A DNA stretch of 64,000 nt from a virus: the IMG/VR virus record IMGVR_UViG_3300037141_000177, positions 1 through 64,000 of that record, one strand, 5' to 3'. The notes under the pieces were generated by a model, which saw only the letters and a program-made list of their open reading frames with translations, searched no databases and was not told where the DNA came from. Below are positions 1 to 8,292 of the stretch, one piece after another. Every line of letters begins with the position of its first letter. Positions within the stretch are counted from its first letter, which is position 1. A program made the translations under genes and the position numbers.

Positions 1-1214
1 TCTCCATCAGCAATTCCACCGTAACACTGCAGGCGCCGAGTGGCTCGGTGGTCGCGGCGATCGATCTGAACGCGTTCCCGACGGTCGAGGAGCTGGTCGA
101 CAACATCAATTCGTTTGCTGGCTTCACTGCCGTCGTCAACGGAGGGTTTGGCACCAACCCGACGCTTAACGCATTGGACAACCTCGCACCGGCAGACGTC
201 CTGACCGCGCCGTTGAATGTGCTGGCGAACCTGCAAGCGCTGGTGAACTGGTTCAACGGTTCCGCTCAGCCGCTGGTGGTGGCGACGCGCGTGCCGGGGG
301 CAGGAACGCTGCCTGTGGCTCTCCCGTACACGTACCTGACCGGTGGATCGGACGGCGTCACGACGAACCTGCAATGGTCGAATGCCTTCGATACGTTGCA
401 AGGGCAGGCGGTGCAATGGCTTACGCCGATTTCCTCGGATCCGGCCATTGCGGCGATGGCAGATGCGCACGTTCAGTTCATGTCGACGATCGGGCGCGCT
501 GAGCGTCGGGCCATCGTGGGCATGGCGCTCGGCTCAACCGACGCGGACGCGCTGCTTGCGGCGAAGAACCTGAACAGCGATCGCACGTCGCTCGTGCACA
601 TCGGCTACTACGACTACGACGCGACGAACATCCTACCCGGCCTTCAACTCTATTCGCCGTATCTGGCTGCAGCAGCGGTCGCTGGTGCCTTCTCTGGCGT
701 GAGTCCTGGCACACCGCTCACCAACAAGTCGCTGACCTTCCGGGGCCTTGAGCGCAACCTGCTGAACCCGACGGACACCGATCCGCTCATCACGGGTGGC
801 GTGCTGTGTATCGAGAACACGTCGACCGGCTACAAGGTCGTGCAATCGATCTCGACGTGGCTCACGAATTCGAACTACGACAAGGTCGAGCAATCGGTGG
901 GCGCGGCCCTCGATTACGTGGCTCACAACGTTCGCGACGCGCTCGACGTCCTGCGTGGTTCGAAGAACAACCAGATCACGCTTGCGCGCGCGGTGACCAT
1001 CACCGAGGCGACGCTTCGCCAGCTGGCGATTCCCGATCCGCAAGGCCCGGGCGTCCTCGCCGGCGACGCTACCAGCCCGCCCTACATCAACATCACCGCC
1101 TCCAGTGTTGGCGACGCGATTGCCGTGTCGTTCCAGTGCTCGCCGGTTCTCCCTGCGAACTACATCGCAATCACGATTTACGCCGTGCCGTTCACTGGCA
1201 CCGCGACTGCATAA
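1..1214 (+). CDS. Tail sheath protein (5' end outside window)
   Basis: Contractile tail sheath subunit, which polymerises around the tail tube and contracts to drive the tube through the envelope. The frame is open from base 3, so the start lies upstream and at least 403 residues are visible. The C-terminal stretch (DAIAVSFQCSPVLPANYIAI and the following TIYAVPFTGTATA) is typical of sheath proteins of Burkholderia and related myoviruses. The tube gene follows after 11 bases, the usual order. It makes the phage a myovirus. Family call is from recognition of the sequence, not a search. Confidence 0.85.
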   Translation, partial: SISNSTVTLQAPSGSVVAAIDLNAFPTVEELVDNINSFAGFTAVVNGGFGTNPTLNALDNLAPADVLTAPLNVLANLQALVNWFNGSAQPLVVATRVPGAGTLPVALPYTYLTGGSDGVTTNLQWSNAFDTLQGQAVQWLTPISSDPAIAAMADAHVQFMSTIGRAERRAIVGMALGSTDADALLAAKNLNSDRTSLVHIGYYDYDATNILPGLQLYSPYLAAAAVAGAFSGVSPGTPLTNKSLTFRGLERNLLNPTDTDPLITGGVLCIENTSTGYKVVQSISTWLTNSNYDKVEQSVGAALDYVAHNVRDALDVLRGSKNNQITLARAVTITEATLRQLAIPDPQGPGVLAGDATSPPYINITASSVGDAIAVSFQCSPVLPANYIAITIYAVPFTGTATA

Positions 1215-1225
1215 GGGAGTAACTC

Positions 1226-1663
1226 ATGGCAACCGCAAACACTCAGGTCAACCTCAAGACCCGCTCTGGTAACCGGATCATCCTCACCTTCGGCGGTGCG
1301 CAGATCGGGATGATCCAGTCCCTGAGCGCTGAAGATGACTACGCGCCGGAACCGGCCTCTGGTATCGGGGATATCCACATTCAGGAGAACGTGCCGACGA
1401 TCGCGCGGCACAGTTTGAGCGTGCAGGCGATGGTCTTGAATGTGGGCGCGATGATCACGGCGGGCATTGCTCCGGAGAACGGCGACGCTGTTCTGTTGGG
1501 TCTTGTCTTCAACACGGAAATCTACTCCAAGGATGACGGCACGTTGCTGCGCAATTACATCGGTTGTTCCTACGCGTCGGGTTCGCTCGAGGTGTCGAAG
1601 CACGCGATTGTGATGCAAACGGGTCGGCTGCTCGCGCTCGACGTAGCAGGAACAGCAGCGTAA
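1226..1663 (+). CDS. Tail tube protein
   Basis: Predicted inner tail tube subunit of 145 residues, the channel for DNA beneath the sheath. The position between sheath and tail chaperones, the length and the beta-rich sequence without charged clusters fit tube proteins. A good ribosome site (AGGGAG, 7 bases before the ATG) decides the start. No catalytic or metal motif is present. The assignment rests mainly on gene order. Confidence 0.75.
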   Translation: MATANTQVNLKTRSGNRIILTFGGAQIGMIQSLSAEDDYAPEPASGIGDIHIQENVPTIARHSLSVQAMVLNVGAMITAGIAPENGDAVLLGLVFNTEIYSKDDGTLLRNYIGCSYASGSLEVSKHAIVMQTGRLLALDVAGTAA

Positions 1664-1717
1664 TAAATCGCCGGGTGCTTGCGGGCGCTCGGCTTTCTTT
1701 TGTCTCAGGGGATCAGA

Positions 1718-2155
1718 ATGGCGCGCACTGCAAATTCAACGGACTTCACGGTCGATGTCGACAACATCGGCCGTTTCATTTTTGGGCGCCGCACCGCTGG
1801 CGACGTGTTCAAGATCCGTGCGCGCTATTCGGTCGCCACGGAAGGGAACTACGAGGAAGACGGCCGCGTGGCGGATATGGGTGGACTCGCCTACGTGACG
1901 ATCCAGACGCTTCAGGTCGCCGCGCCCGAAGGCTTCGCCGTCGAAGACCTCGATCCGATCATGGACGATGACTTCGAAAAGAAAATCATGGCTATCTTCA
2001 AAGCGCTCCGCGCGCGGGAGTTGTCTTTTCGTCCCAGCCCGCCGAAAGCAAGCGAAAGCCCGGGGGATGGAGCTGGCGCGGAGCTACGAGTTTTGGTACC
2101 GGAAGAAGTACAACCTGACGCCGACGGACCCCCGCTTTCTGGAAACAACGGCTGA
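1718..2155 (+). CDS. Tail assembly chaperone, short form
   Basis: Short form of the tail chaperone pair (functional analogue of lambda gpG or Mu gp41) that coats the tape measure during tail assembly. The 145-residue protein starts at the ATG at 1718, which has a GGGGA ribosome site; an in-frame start at 1679 gives an unlikely extension. It sits between tube and tape measure, where a frameshifting chaperone gene is expected. Its 3' end overlaps a second open frame by about 190 bases. The C-terminal tail after about residue 115 is low complexity, as expected for read-through past the slip site. Confidence 0.75.
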   Translation: MARTANSTDFTVDVDNIGRFIFGRRTAGDVFKIRARYSVATEGNYEEDGRVADMGGLAYVTIQTLQVAAPEGFAVEDLDPIMDDDFEKKIMAIFKALRARELSFRPSPPKASESPGDGAGAELRVLVPEEVQPDADGPPLSGNNG

Positions 2156-2363
2156 ACAGATCGAAGCTGAGTGGTGGGCGTACCACTATGAGGACTCGAC
2201 CGCCAGCGTCGAATTTGACGACGACGATGAAAACGCTGCCGAGGACTACAAAGCCAAGATTATCCGCGAGGGCGAAGAGGCTGAAGCAGCGGCGAGACGT
2301 GACGCCACAATCGTCGAGATGGTTGTTGATCCGGCAACCGTCGACGATTGGGAAGAGGTATAA
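1718..2363 (+). CDS. Tail assembly chaperone, frameshifted long form
   Basis: Predicted fusion product made when ribosomes change frame near 2060-2067 and continue in the frame that ends at 2363. The second frame adds about 98 residues starting MELARSYEFWYRKKYNLTP, an aromatic and charged segment followed by an acidic tail, like the T domains of other phages. The frame change is -2 or +1, not the common -1. The run CCGGGGGAT lies where the frames cross: a Gly tRNA on GGG can re-pair with GGG one base on, and a -2 slip as in phage Mu gives the same downstream frame. No ribosome site precedes the internal ATG at 1968. Confidence 0.6.
2060..2068 (+). promoter_or_regulatory. Candidate programmed frameshift site
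   Basis: A CCGGGGGAT run lies where the short chaperone frame (codons CCG GGG GAT) and the downstream frame (GGG ATG GAG) meet. The G run allows P-site re-pairing in the +1 direction or a Mu-like -2 slip. The site is inferred from frame geometry; the efficiency and direction cannot be read from the sequence. Confidence 0.5.
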
Positions 2364-2366
2364 AAC

Positions 2367-5252
2367 ATGGCTGAAGTGAAGATTGGCGTGAACGCTGATG
2401 GCACAAATGTAGCCAGAGCGATCGATCAAGTCACTGCCGCCATCAACAAAATGGGCGCCGCGGTCGCTGCCGCGAGCCGCCTCAAGTTTGAGCCGGTCGA
2501 CGTCAAATACACGGAGCGCGACCTCTCGCGCATCAACACACAATTCGGCCAGGCGCTCAAGCAGTCAGCTGCGCTGCGCAACGCTGTAAAGAATTCGGGC
2601 CAAGAGGGCAGGAGCTTCGCGCAGATGGATTGGTCGCGCACGAGCATCGATCCTGCGGCTGCGCAAAAGAACCGCGACCGGGCCTTCAGGCATTCCACCG
2701 CCGGCACGGCGTGGGATATGACCAACTTCGACGCCGAGGACGCTGGTCCGGGCGCAAGGGGTCCGGGCGGGCGTGCTGATACCGGCACCTATTGGGGCCG
2801 AAATCGCACGCGCGACCGCGGCGAGGGTAGCGTTGGAGGCCGGATCGGTTCTGTGGTCGGCACCGCAGCTAGTTCGTTTGCGGGGGGCTTGGGCGGGGGC
2901 GTTGGGAGGATCGCGAACGGCGCGATTGGCGGAGCGTCAGCGGGCGCCGCCGAGGGCGGTGGGCTGCTGGGTGGTATGGGTGGCATGGTGAAGGGCGGGC
3001 TGGTTGCGGCGGCGGCAGCAGGCGCCCTTAAGGCCGGACAGATGGTCATGGAAGGCTACGGCATGGCTAAGGACCGCGATATCGGCCTCGACACCGTGAA
3101 GCGCCAGATGGGCGACAACGGTATCTCGTTCGATGAACTGAAGTCTGGGTCTGACACTGCGTCGCAAGGACTCGGTGTCAACGCGAAGGAATTCGCCAGC
3201 CTCGAGCAATCCCAGCTTGCCGCCTCCCACGGTGCGTACCGGCACGCTCAGGATTTGGCAGGAGATACAGCGACGAGCGTCGGCTTCGCGCGCTCGTTCG
3301 GCACGGACCCGAGCCAAACGGGCAGTTTCTTCGGTGGGATGAAAAACGTTCGCGACCCGCGCCAGAACAACAAAGAATTGGCAGTGTTCATCGCCGAAGC
3401 CATCCAGCGCGTGGGTGGTCGAGCGATGGCTTCCGACGTCATGCAAGCGGTCCTAGCGAATGCCACCCAGACGTCGCGCAACAGCCTGTCCAGCGCCAAC
3501 TCTGACGCGTTTGCGGGTGCCTACACGGGCATGCTGATCAACGGCGGACCGGGGATGAATTCCGACGCCGCTGGCGCGATCCTCGGGCAGGCCAACTCCG
3601 CGATGATGCAGGGCGGCATGGCGGGCGAGGCTGGGCAGAATTTCATGCTTCAGGCGCTCAATAAAACCGGACCGATGATGAACCCGGTCGAGGCGAAAGC
3701 GCTTGAGGCCGGCGGTTTGTTTGGATCGCGCACCACCGCATTTGGTACCGGCACTCCGCTTGCGAAATATATGGAAAGCGACGGCCACGGCGGCGAAGAT
3801 AAAGAAGGCAGCGCAGAGATGCACCGCCTTGCCGGTACCTCCGAGGAGGGCGCGGCAACCAACTTCGACGCATTCAAGGCAAAGCTCGAGTCCGACGAGA
3901 AGGACAAATGGCTGCGCCTGGACGCGGCACAGCGAATGATGGGCCTGAGCTCGCCGCAGCAAGCGGCGGCATTGCTCAACCTCGACGGCAAGGGCTACGG
4001 CTCGCTTAAGGAGAACCTTGGCAACGCCGGGATCAGCCTGAACAACCTCAACGCCACCGGCATCCAGACGGAAGCCGAGATCAGCGGCGCGAACACGAAG
4101 GGCGAGCTGGGTAAGGTCTATGGCGATATCCGCGCGCGTACTGGCGTGGGTTCTCTTTCGGACGATGAAAAGAAGCAACTCGACGCGGCTCAGGGCGGCG
4201 ACCCGGCGGACTTCAAAAAGCTGCTCACGCAGATCATGGCTGGCAAGGACCAGCAGGAAACCGAGGGATCGGATATCCGCAAGGGCAACGCCACCCTCGA
4301 AAATATTCAGATTTCGATCGGTGAAAAGCTGGTCCCTGCGATGAATCAGGCGCGTGATGCGCTTTTGTCTCTGGCCGGGAAAAATGGAAAATCCGCCACT
4401 CCGGAGGAGCTCGCGCGCGCGGCATCAGATGCCGTTGATGGCGTTAATCAGGGACTCAGTTCTGACGATGATGGCACCGCTCTCGGTGCGTTTAAGCATT
4501 ACTACAACCAACTAGAAACCGGGCGCTCGGATGCTGACAAGGGAATAGCGCCGCAGGGAAAGGAAAGGGTCGCAGCCTTCGATACGCTCGCGGATCTCGA
4601 TAAGCAATTCAAGATCCCCGCTGGTGGACTCGAGGGTATTTGGGGAACGGAGTCTAGTTTCGGGGCCAATTCGGGCCGTAACTCGGCCGGCGCTGAAGGG
4701 AATTTCCAGCAGCTCGACGGGACCGTGAAACGGTACGGCGTCAAGCGCGGCGACTTCAATTCGGAAGCGACCGGCGCCGCTCGGCAGATTGCCGATCTCA
4801 TGAAGGCGAACGGGGGAGACTTCGATAAAGCGCTTAAGGATTACGGCGGTTTCGTCACGAAAGACCCGACGAGCTACATCAATAAGGTGCATGGGTATGG
4901 CGATATGGATTCGAAAAAGGGATTCATTCCCGAGATGAACGTCGCCGACAACTCGTCCTCCACGGTTCCGAAAGAACTTCAGGATAGCCAGTCCAGCGCG
5001 GAGGCGCGCGGCGTAGACGAGTACTGGAAAGCCAAGACTCCCAAGGAACGCCACGCGACGGCGGAGGCGCTCGGCTATACCCCGAGGAAGGGCGGGACTC
5101 CGGGCGGAACGATCGACACCGTTGTGCTGGACGTGAACATCAACGCGACGACTTCTGGATCGAACGGAACTGCGGTGCTCCACAACATCAAAAAATCAGT
5201 TTCGGTGCCACGCGGCTCAGGCACGACGACTAGCTCAGTGCAGTCCATGTAA
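2367..5252 (+). CDS. Tape measure protein with lytic transglycosylase-like domain
   Basis: Tail length determinant of 961 residues, later ejected through the tube. Residues about 140-230 are a Gly/Ala-rich, partly hydrophobic stretch that is typical of tape measures. Around residue 755-845 there is a soluble-lytic-transglycosylase-like segment: GIWGTESSFG, with the probable catalytic Glu near residue 762, then AEGNFQQL and the helical KALKDYGG region. Such domains open peptidoglycan locally during DNA entry. It starts 4 bases after the chaperone frame ends, with a GAAGAGG ribosome site, and overlaps the next gene as TAATG. Confidence 0.85.
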   Translation: MAEVKIGVNADGTNVARAIDQVTAAINKMGAAVAAASRLKFEPVDVKYTERDLSRINTQFGQALKQSAALRNAVKNSGQEGRSFAQMDWSRTSIDPAAAQKNRDRAFRHSTAGTAWDMTNFDAEDAGPGARGPGGRADTGTYWGRNRTRDRGEGSVGGRIGSVVGTAASSFAGGLGGGVGRIANGAIGGASAGAAEGGGLLGGMGGMVKGGLVAAAAAGALKAGQMVMEGYGMAKDRDIGLDTVKRQMGDNGISFDELKSGSDTASQGLGVNAKEFASLEQSQLAASHGAYRHAQDLAGDTATSVGFARSFGTDPSQTGSFFGGMKNVRDPRQNNKELAVFIAEAIQRVGGRAMASDVMQAVLANATQTSRNSLSSANSDAFAGAYTGMLINGGPGMNSDAAGAILGQANSAMMQGGMAGEAGQNFMLQALNKTGPMMNPVEAKALEAGGLFGSRTTAFGTGTPLAKYMESDGHGGEDKEGSAEMHRLAGTSEEGAATNFDAFKAKLESDEKDKWLRLDAAQRMMGLSSPQQAAALLNLDGKGYGSLKENLGNAGISLNNLNATGIQTEAEISGANTKGELGKVYGDIRARTGVGSLSDDEKKQLDAAQGGDPADFKKLLTQIMAGKDQQETEGSDIRKGNATLENIQISIGEKLVPAMNQARDALLSLAGKNGKSATPEELARAASDAVDGVNQGLSSDDDGTALGAFKHYYNQLETGRSDADKGIAPQGKERVAAFDTLADLDKQFKIPAGGLEGIWGTESSFGANSGRNSAGAEGNFQQLDGTVKRYGVKRGDFNSEATGAARQIADLMKANGGDFDKALKDYGGFVTKDPTSYINKVHGYGDMDSKKGFIPEMNVADNSSSTVPKELQDSQSSAEARGVDEYWKAKTPKERHATAEALGYTPRKGGTPGGTIDTVVLDVNINATTSGSNGTAVLHNIKKSVSVPRGSGTTTSSVQSM

Positions 5253-6772
5253 TGGAAATCGAACTCCGCAAGCCAGGCATCCAGATCCTCTTAAAAAAGA
5301 ACGTCGGCCGAAAAACGGTCGCCGGTTCCGCACCGCTCTCCCAGCGCTATGCCGGGTCTGGCGGTGTCGTCGACCTGACGCAGTACCTCGGCGAGCACGG
5401 CTCTGTACGCGTTCAAAAATCTGTTCGCGGGGGTGCCGGTGCATTCTCGATCGCGTTTCCCGACAACATCGATATTGGCATCCTAGATTCGCTCTACGCG
5501 CTGATCGAGCCGATGGACACGCTCGAGATTTATATGGCTGGCAACGCGTATCAGTACGCCGGGGTTGGCCTTCCGATAATGATGCGTGGCTTCGTCTCGA
5601 CCATCCAGCGCCAACGCGGCATGTCGCCTGATGGCAAGCCCACGCGCACCGTCGTCGTGTCGGGGCAGGACTACGGGAAGATCCTTCAGATTCTTCAGAT
5701 TTTCAACATGCCGTTCAGTGCGGACGTGGCTGCGCAGGTAACCAACTTTCCGTTCTTTACGCGCTTCGGCTTCAGCCAGCGGCCGCAGACGGTTGAGACG
5801 TTCCTTCAGACCGTGTTCAATATGATTGTGAACCCCTATCTGGCGCTCATGCGCGAGAATGCGGACGGCTCGACGAACACTCAATCGCCGCTGCTGCAAA
5901 TCTCGCTTGATATCCAGAATGACGGCGATCAGGTGTCGCCGTTCGGTACGGGCGGATGGAACACGGGCACGATGGAAAGCCTGATCCAGCAGTTCACTGA
6001 TATCGGCGCGTTCTGCGAATTCTTTATCGAGGATCGGGTCGATGGTCCTTGGGCTGTGTTCCGTTCGAATCCGTTTCAGGACGCGGCCACGGGCGCCTAC
6101 ATTTTTGACGATCTCAAGACGCCACCCAGCTTCATCCCGCTAGTAAGTGCCGACATTGTGACTATGTCGAGCGAGCGCTCAGACGCGAACGTCGCGAACT
6201 ACTTTTGGGTGGAGTCGCCGCGGTTCCTCTATAACCACGACAGTACCGCGCGTGCGGTGTCATTCCAGTCCGCCCAGCAGGGCGGTCCTCAGACGGTCTA
6301 CATGACTGGCTACGGAAACAACAATCCGAACCTGTACGGTATCCGGAAGCTGGAGGAGACGACTCAAATAGCGGGCGGCTCGGAGCTGTACAACGGCATG
6401 GGCTTGAATGGCTTGGCGCTGCCGACTAGCGCGTCCGTCGGTATTGATTGGGTCACGAAGCGTCGGGAGCAGTTGATCGCTCAGAACCTGGATAACGTCG
6501 TATTCGAGACGGGTTCGATGCACATCAAGGGCAATGAGTTGGTGAAGGCCGGGACGTATGCGCAGCTCACCGAGGGTATCCAACTCGCTGATGCTCCGAA
6601 CATGGTGAGTCAGTATTACGTCGACTCGGTGACGCACGATTACGAGCCCTACGGGAACTACTTCACGACGGCTCAATTCTCGCGCGGCACCGGGTTCATT
6701 GTGCGTTCGCAGCGATCGCAGTCGCAGAACTCGCCTTATTGGGCTGAAATCACGCGAGGTAACGGGCTATGA
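5252..6772 (+). CDS. Baseplate hub protein
   Basis: A 506-residue protein between tape measure and spike, the position of the gp27/gpD-type hub that closes the end of the tube and carries the spike. The sequence is beta-rich, with repeated Asn/Gly/Tyr segments and no enzymatic motif. The start overlaps the tape measure stop (TAATG) and its end overlaps the spike gene (ATGA), indicating translational coupling. Assignment is from order, size and overall resemblance to virion hub proteins. Confidence 0.65.
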   Translation: MEIELRKPGIQILLKKNVGRKTVAGSAPLSQRYAGSGGVVDLTQYLGEHGSVRVQKSVRGGAGAFSIAFPDNIDIGILDSLYALIEPMDTLEIYMAGNAYQYAGVGLPIMMRGFVSTIQRQRGMSPDGKPTRTVVVSGQDYGKILQILQIFNMPFSADVAAQVTNFPFFTRFGFSQRPQTVETFLQTVFNMIVNPYLALMRENADGSTNTQSPLLQISLDIQNDGDQVSPFGTGGWNTGTMESLIQQFTDIGAFCEFFIEDRVDGPWAVFRSNPFQDAATGAYIFDDLKTPPSFIPLVSADIVTMSSERSDANVANYFWVESPRFLYNHDSTARAVSFQSAQQGGPQTVYMTGYGNNNPNLYGIRKLEETTQIAGGSELYNGMGLNGLALPTSASVGIDWVTKRREQLIAQNLDNVVFETGSMHIKGNELVKAGTYAQLTEGIQLADAPNMVSQYYVDSVTHDYEPYGNYFTTAQFSRGTGFIVRSQRSQSQNSPYWAEITRGNGL

Positions 6773-7647
6773 ACCCCAGCGTAGATATCGGCTGGGTCGT
6801 CGCGACGTACCCGCAGAGCCATTGCATAGACGTGCTCCTCCCCAACGGTGACCGGCTGGCTGGCATCCAGGCGATGGTGCCGAGCGGGAGCGATACCCAC
6901 GGGTCCGTGAACCTCCCAACTATCGGCGGGCCGCTGGACGAATCGCGGTGGAATATCGCAGGTCCTCGCTCGCGCTTCATGCGCGCAGTGGTCACGTATG
7001 TCCGCGGCATTGCATTCTGTTCGGGTTTTCTGCTGCCGCAGACCTCTCAGGTGACCTTCGATCAGGTCAATCGGAAGGTCGAGCGGCATGCCTCCGATGT
7101 CTATTCGACGATCGACGGGTCCGGCAACATGGAAACGTACCACCCTAGCGGGACGTATTTCCGTGTCGGTTCGAACCCTGCCCATGAGGATCTGACGGGC
7201 AAGAACTATCAGGAGAATTGGGCAATCGAGGAAAACACCGGCTCGGCACCTTGGGTGAACCTGACGGTAGCGAACGCGGGGGCAGTCGTCGCGAACATCC
7301 AGATCGATCCGGAAGGAAACGTATCGCTCACTAACACGGGAAACCTGACGGCGGATGTGAGCGGCACGACGACGGTCAATTCTGGCGGCGCTGCGACGCT
7401 CAAGGCGCCGTCCGTGACGATTAACTCGCCTGCCACCACGATCACCGGCACGCTGCTCGTAGAGGGTGCTGTGACGTTCGAGTCGGGTATGACCGGCTCG
7501 GGCGGATCGGGGGCCACCGTTACGATCGACGGGTCCATCGCGACGACTGGTGATCAGGTCGCTGGCGGCGTCAGCCAGATTGGTCATACGCACGGCGGGG
7601 TGCAAGAGGGCGGCGATCAGACCGACCCGCCGACACCCGGAACGTAA
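6769..7647 (+). CDS. Baseplate spike (gpV-like) with HxH tip
   Basis: Central spike of the baseplate, 292 residues. The N-terminal half is an OB-fold-like module (DIGWVVATYPQSHCIDVLLP). The middle (about 155-255) is a run of short beta repeats rich in Thr, Val and Gly that fits a trimeric beta-helix. The C-terminus has IGHTHGGV followed by TDPPTPG; in P2 gpV-type spikes an HxH motif binds iron at the tip. It overlaps the hub gene by ATGA and is followed directly by a terminator. Confidence 0.8.
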   Translation: MNPSVDIGWVVATYPQSHCIDVLLPNGDRLAGIQAMVPSGSDTHGSVNLPTIGGPLDESRWNIAGPRSRFMRAVVTYVRGIAFCSGFLLPQTSQVTFDQVNRKVERHASDVYSTIDGSGNMETYHPSGTYFRVGSNPAHEDLTGKNYQENWAIEENTGSAPWVNLTVANAGAVVANIQIDPEGNVSLTNTGNLTADVSGTTTVNSGGAATLKAPSVTINSPATTITGTLLVEGAVTFESGMTGSGGSGATVTIDGSIATTGDQVAGGVSQIGHTHGGVQEGGDQTDPPTPGT

Positions 7648-7648
7648 A

Positions 7649-7680
7649 AAAGGCCCCTTTAGGTGGGGCCTTTACTATTT
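7649..7680. terminator. Bidirectional intrinsic terminator
   Basis: A 9-bp stem AAAGGCCCC / GGGGCCTTT with a 7-base loop, flanked by A and T tracts on both sides. It separates the convergent spike gene (+) and lipoprotein gene (-) and can serve both. Confidence 0.8.
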
Positions 7681-7704
7681 TTCAGGATGGTTTGCTCAGG
7701 CGAT

Positions 7705-8175
7705 CTACTTGATATCGGCTACGGTTCTCGCTGTTCCACCGTTCGCCTTGTAGTCGACCCACGCGTCTCGGATGCTGTTCTCGCAAGTGATGATCCATTG
7801 TCCCGCCTTCCGCTTCTCGCTCAAATCTACTACCCCTGATACAGCTTCGATCCGGCGCTCCTCGGCAAGGGATTCCTTGGCTGACACAATGGTCCGCTTG
7901 CACCAATGGATTTGCTTCTCGGCGGCATCAGCCTTAAATCCGGGTGTTTTTTCAAACTCGATCTTCGCTTGGCGGTCTGCGTTCGCCTTTGCGATGGCAT
8001 CGTTCTGCACCACCGTGGCCGCAGCGATACGGTCTTTCTGTGCCTGTTGATCAGCGAGAAAAGCCGCGTGCCCTTGCTGGACATAAGCTTGATTTTGCGC
8101 GGCCCACTGCTGCTGTGGCGTCATGCATGCGCTCAGGCTAGTGGCAAGAATGGCGGATAAAAGGATCGTTTTCAT
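7705..8175 (-). CDS. Lipoprotein moron
   Basis: A 156-residue secreted lipoprotein. The N-terminus is a signal peptide ending in the lipobox LSAC, with Cys17 as the predicted lipidated residue. The rest is Ala/Gln-rich and helical with three later Cys/Trp-containing segments. It is the only minus-strand gene among the tail genes, has its own GAGG ribosome site and its own candidate promoter and operator at 8223-8237, and ends at a terminator. That is the layout of a moron expressed from the prophage. A role such as superinfection exclusion is possible but not shown; no family was recognised. Confidence 0.75.
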   Translation of the reverse strand: MKTILLSAILATSLSACMTPQQQWAAQNQAYVQQGHAAFLADQQAQKDRIAAATVVQNDAIAKANADRQAKIEFEKTPGFKADAAEKQIHWCKRTIVSAKESLAEERRIEAVSGVVDLSEKRKAGQWIITCENSIRDAWVDYKANGGTARTVADIK

Positions 8176-8222
8176 TTTATTTTCCTCAGTGCCGGGTTAC
8201 GTGCACCGGATGACGCACGGTA

Positions 8223-8237
8223 TTGCGTACAACGCAA
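8223..8237 (-). promoter_or_regulatory. Candidate repressor operator at lipoprotein promoter
   Basis: A 15-bp inverted repeat, arms TTGCGT and ACGCAA around 3 bases. Read on the minus strand it sits between TTGCTA and TACCGT, which are 17 bp apart and could be -35 and -10 boxes. It matches the TTGC-N6-CGCA pattern found at other early promoters in the window. Confidence 0.5.
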
Positions 8238-8270
8238 ACTAGCAACACTTATTCATCACACGTGTTGTTT

Positions 8271-8286
8271 GTCGTGACGCCAGACT
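8271..8286 (+). promoter_or_regulatory. Late motif, copy 1
   Basis: GTCGTGACGCCAGACT, a perfect copy of the seven-copy element. It lies 7 bases before the ATG at 8293, with no ribosome site between, so if transcription starts at the motif this gene has almost no leader. Confidence 0.6.
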
Positions 8287-8292
8287 CGCGTC

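Noticed and set aside
354-364. Reverse copy of the late-motif core GTCGTGACGCC
   Set aside because: It lies inside the sheath gene, points the other way, and the flanking bases do not match.
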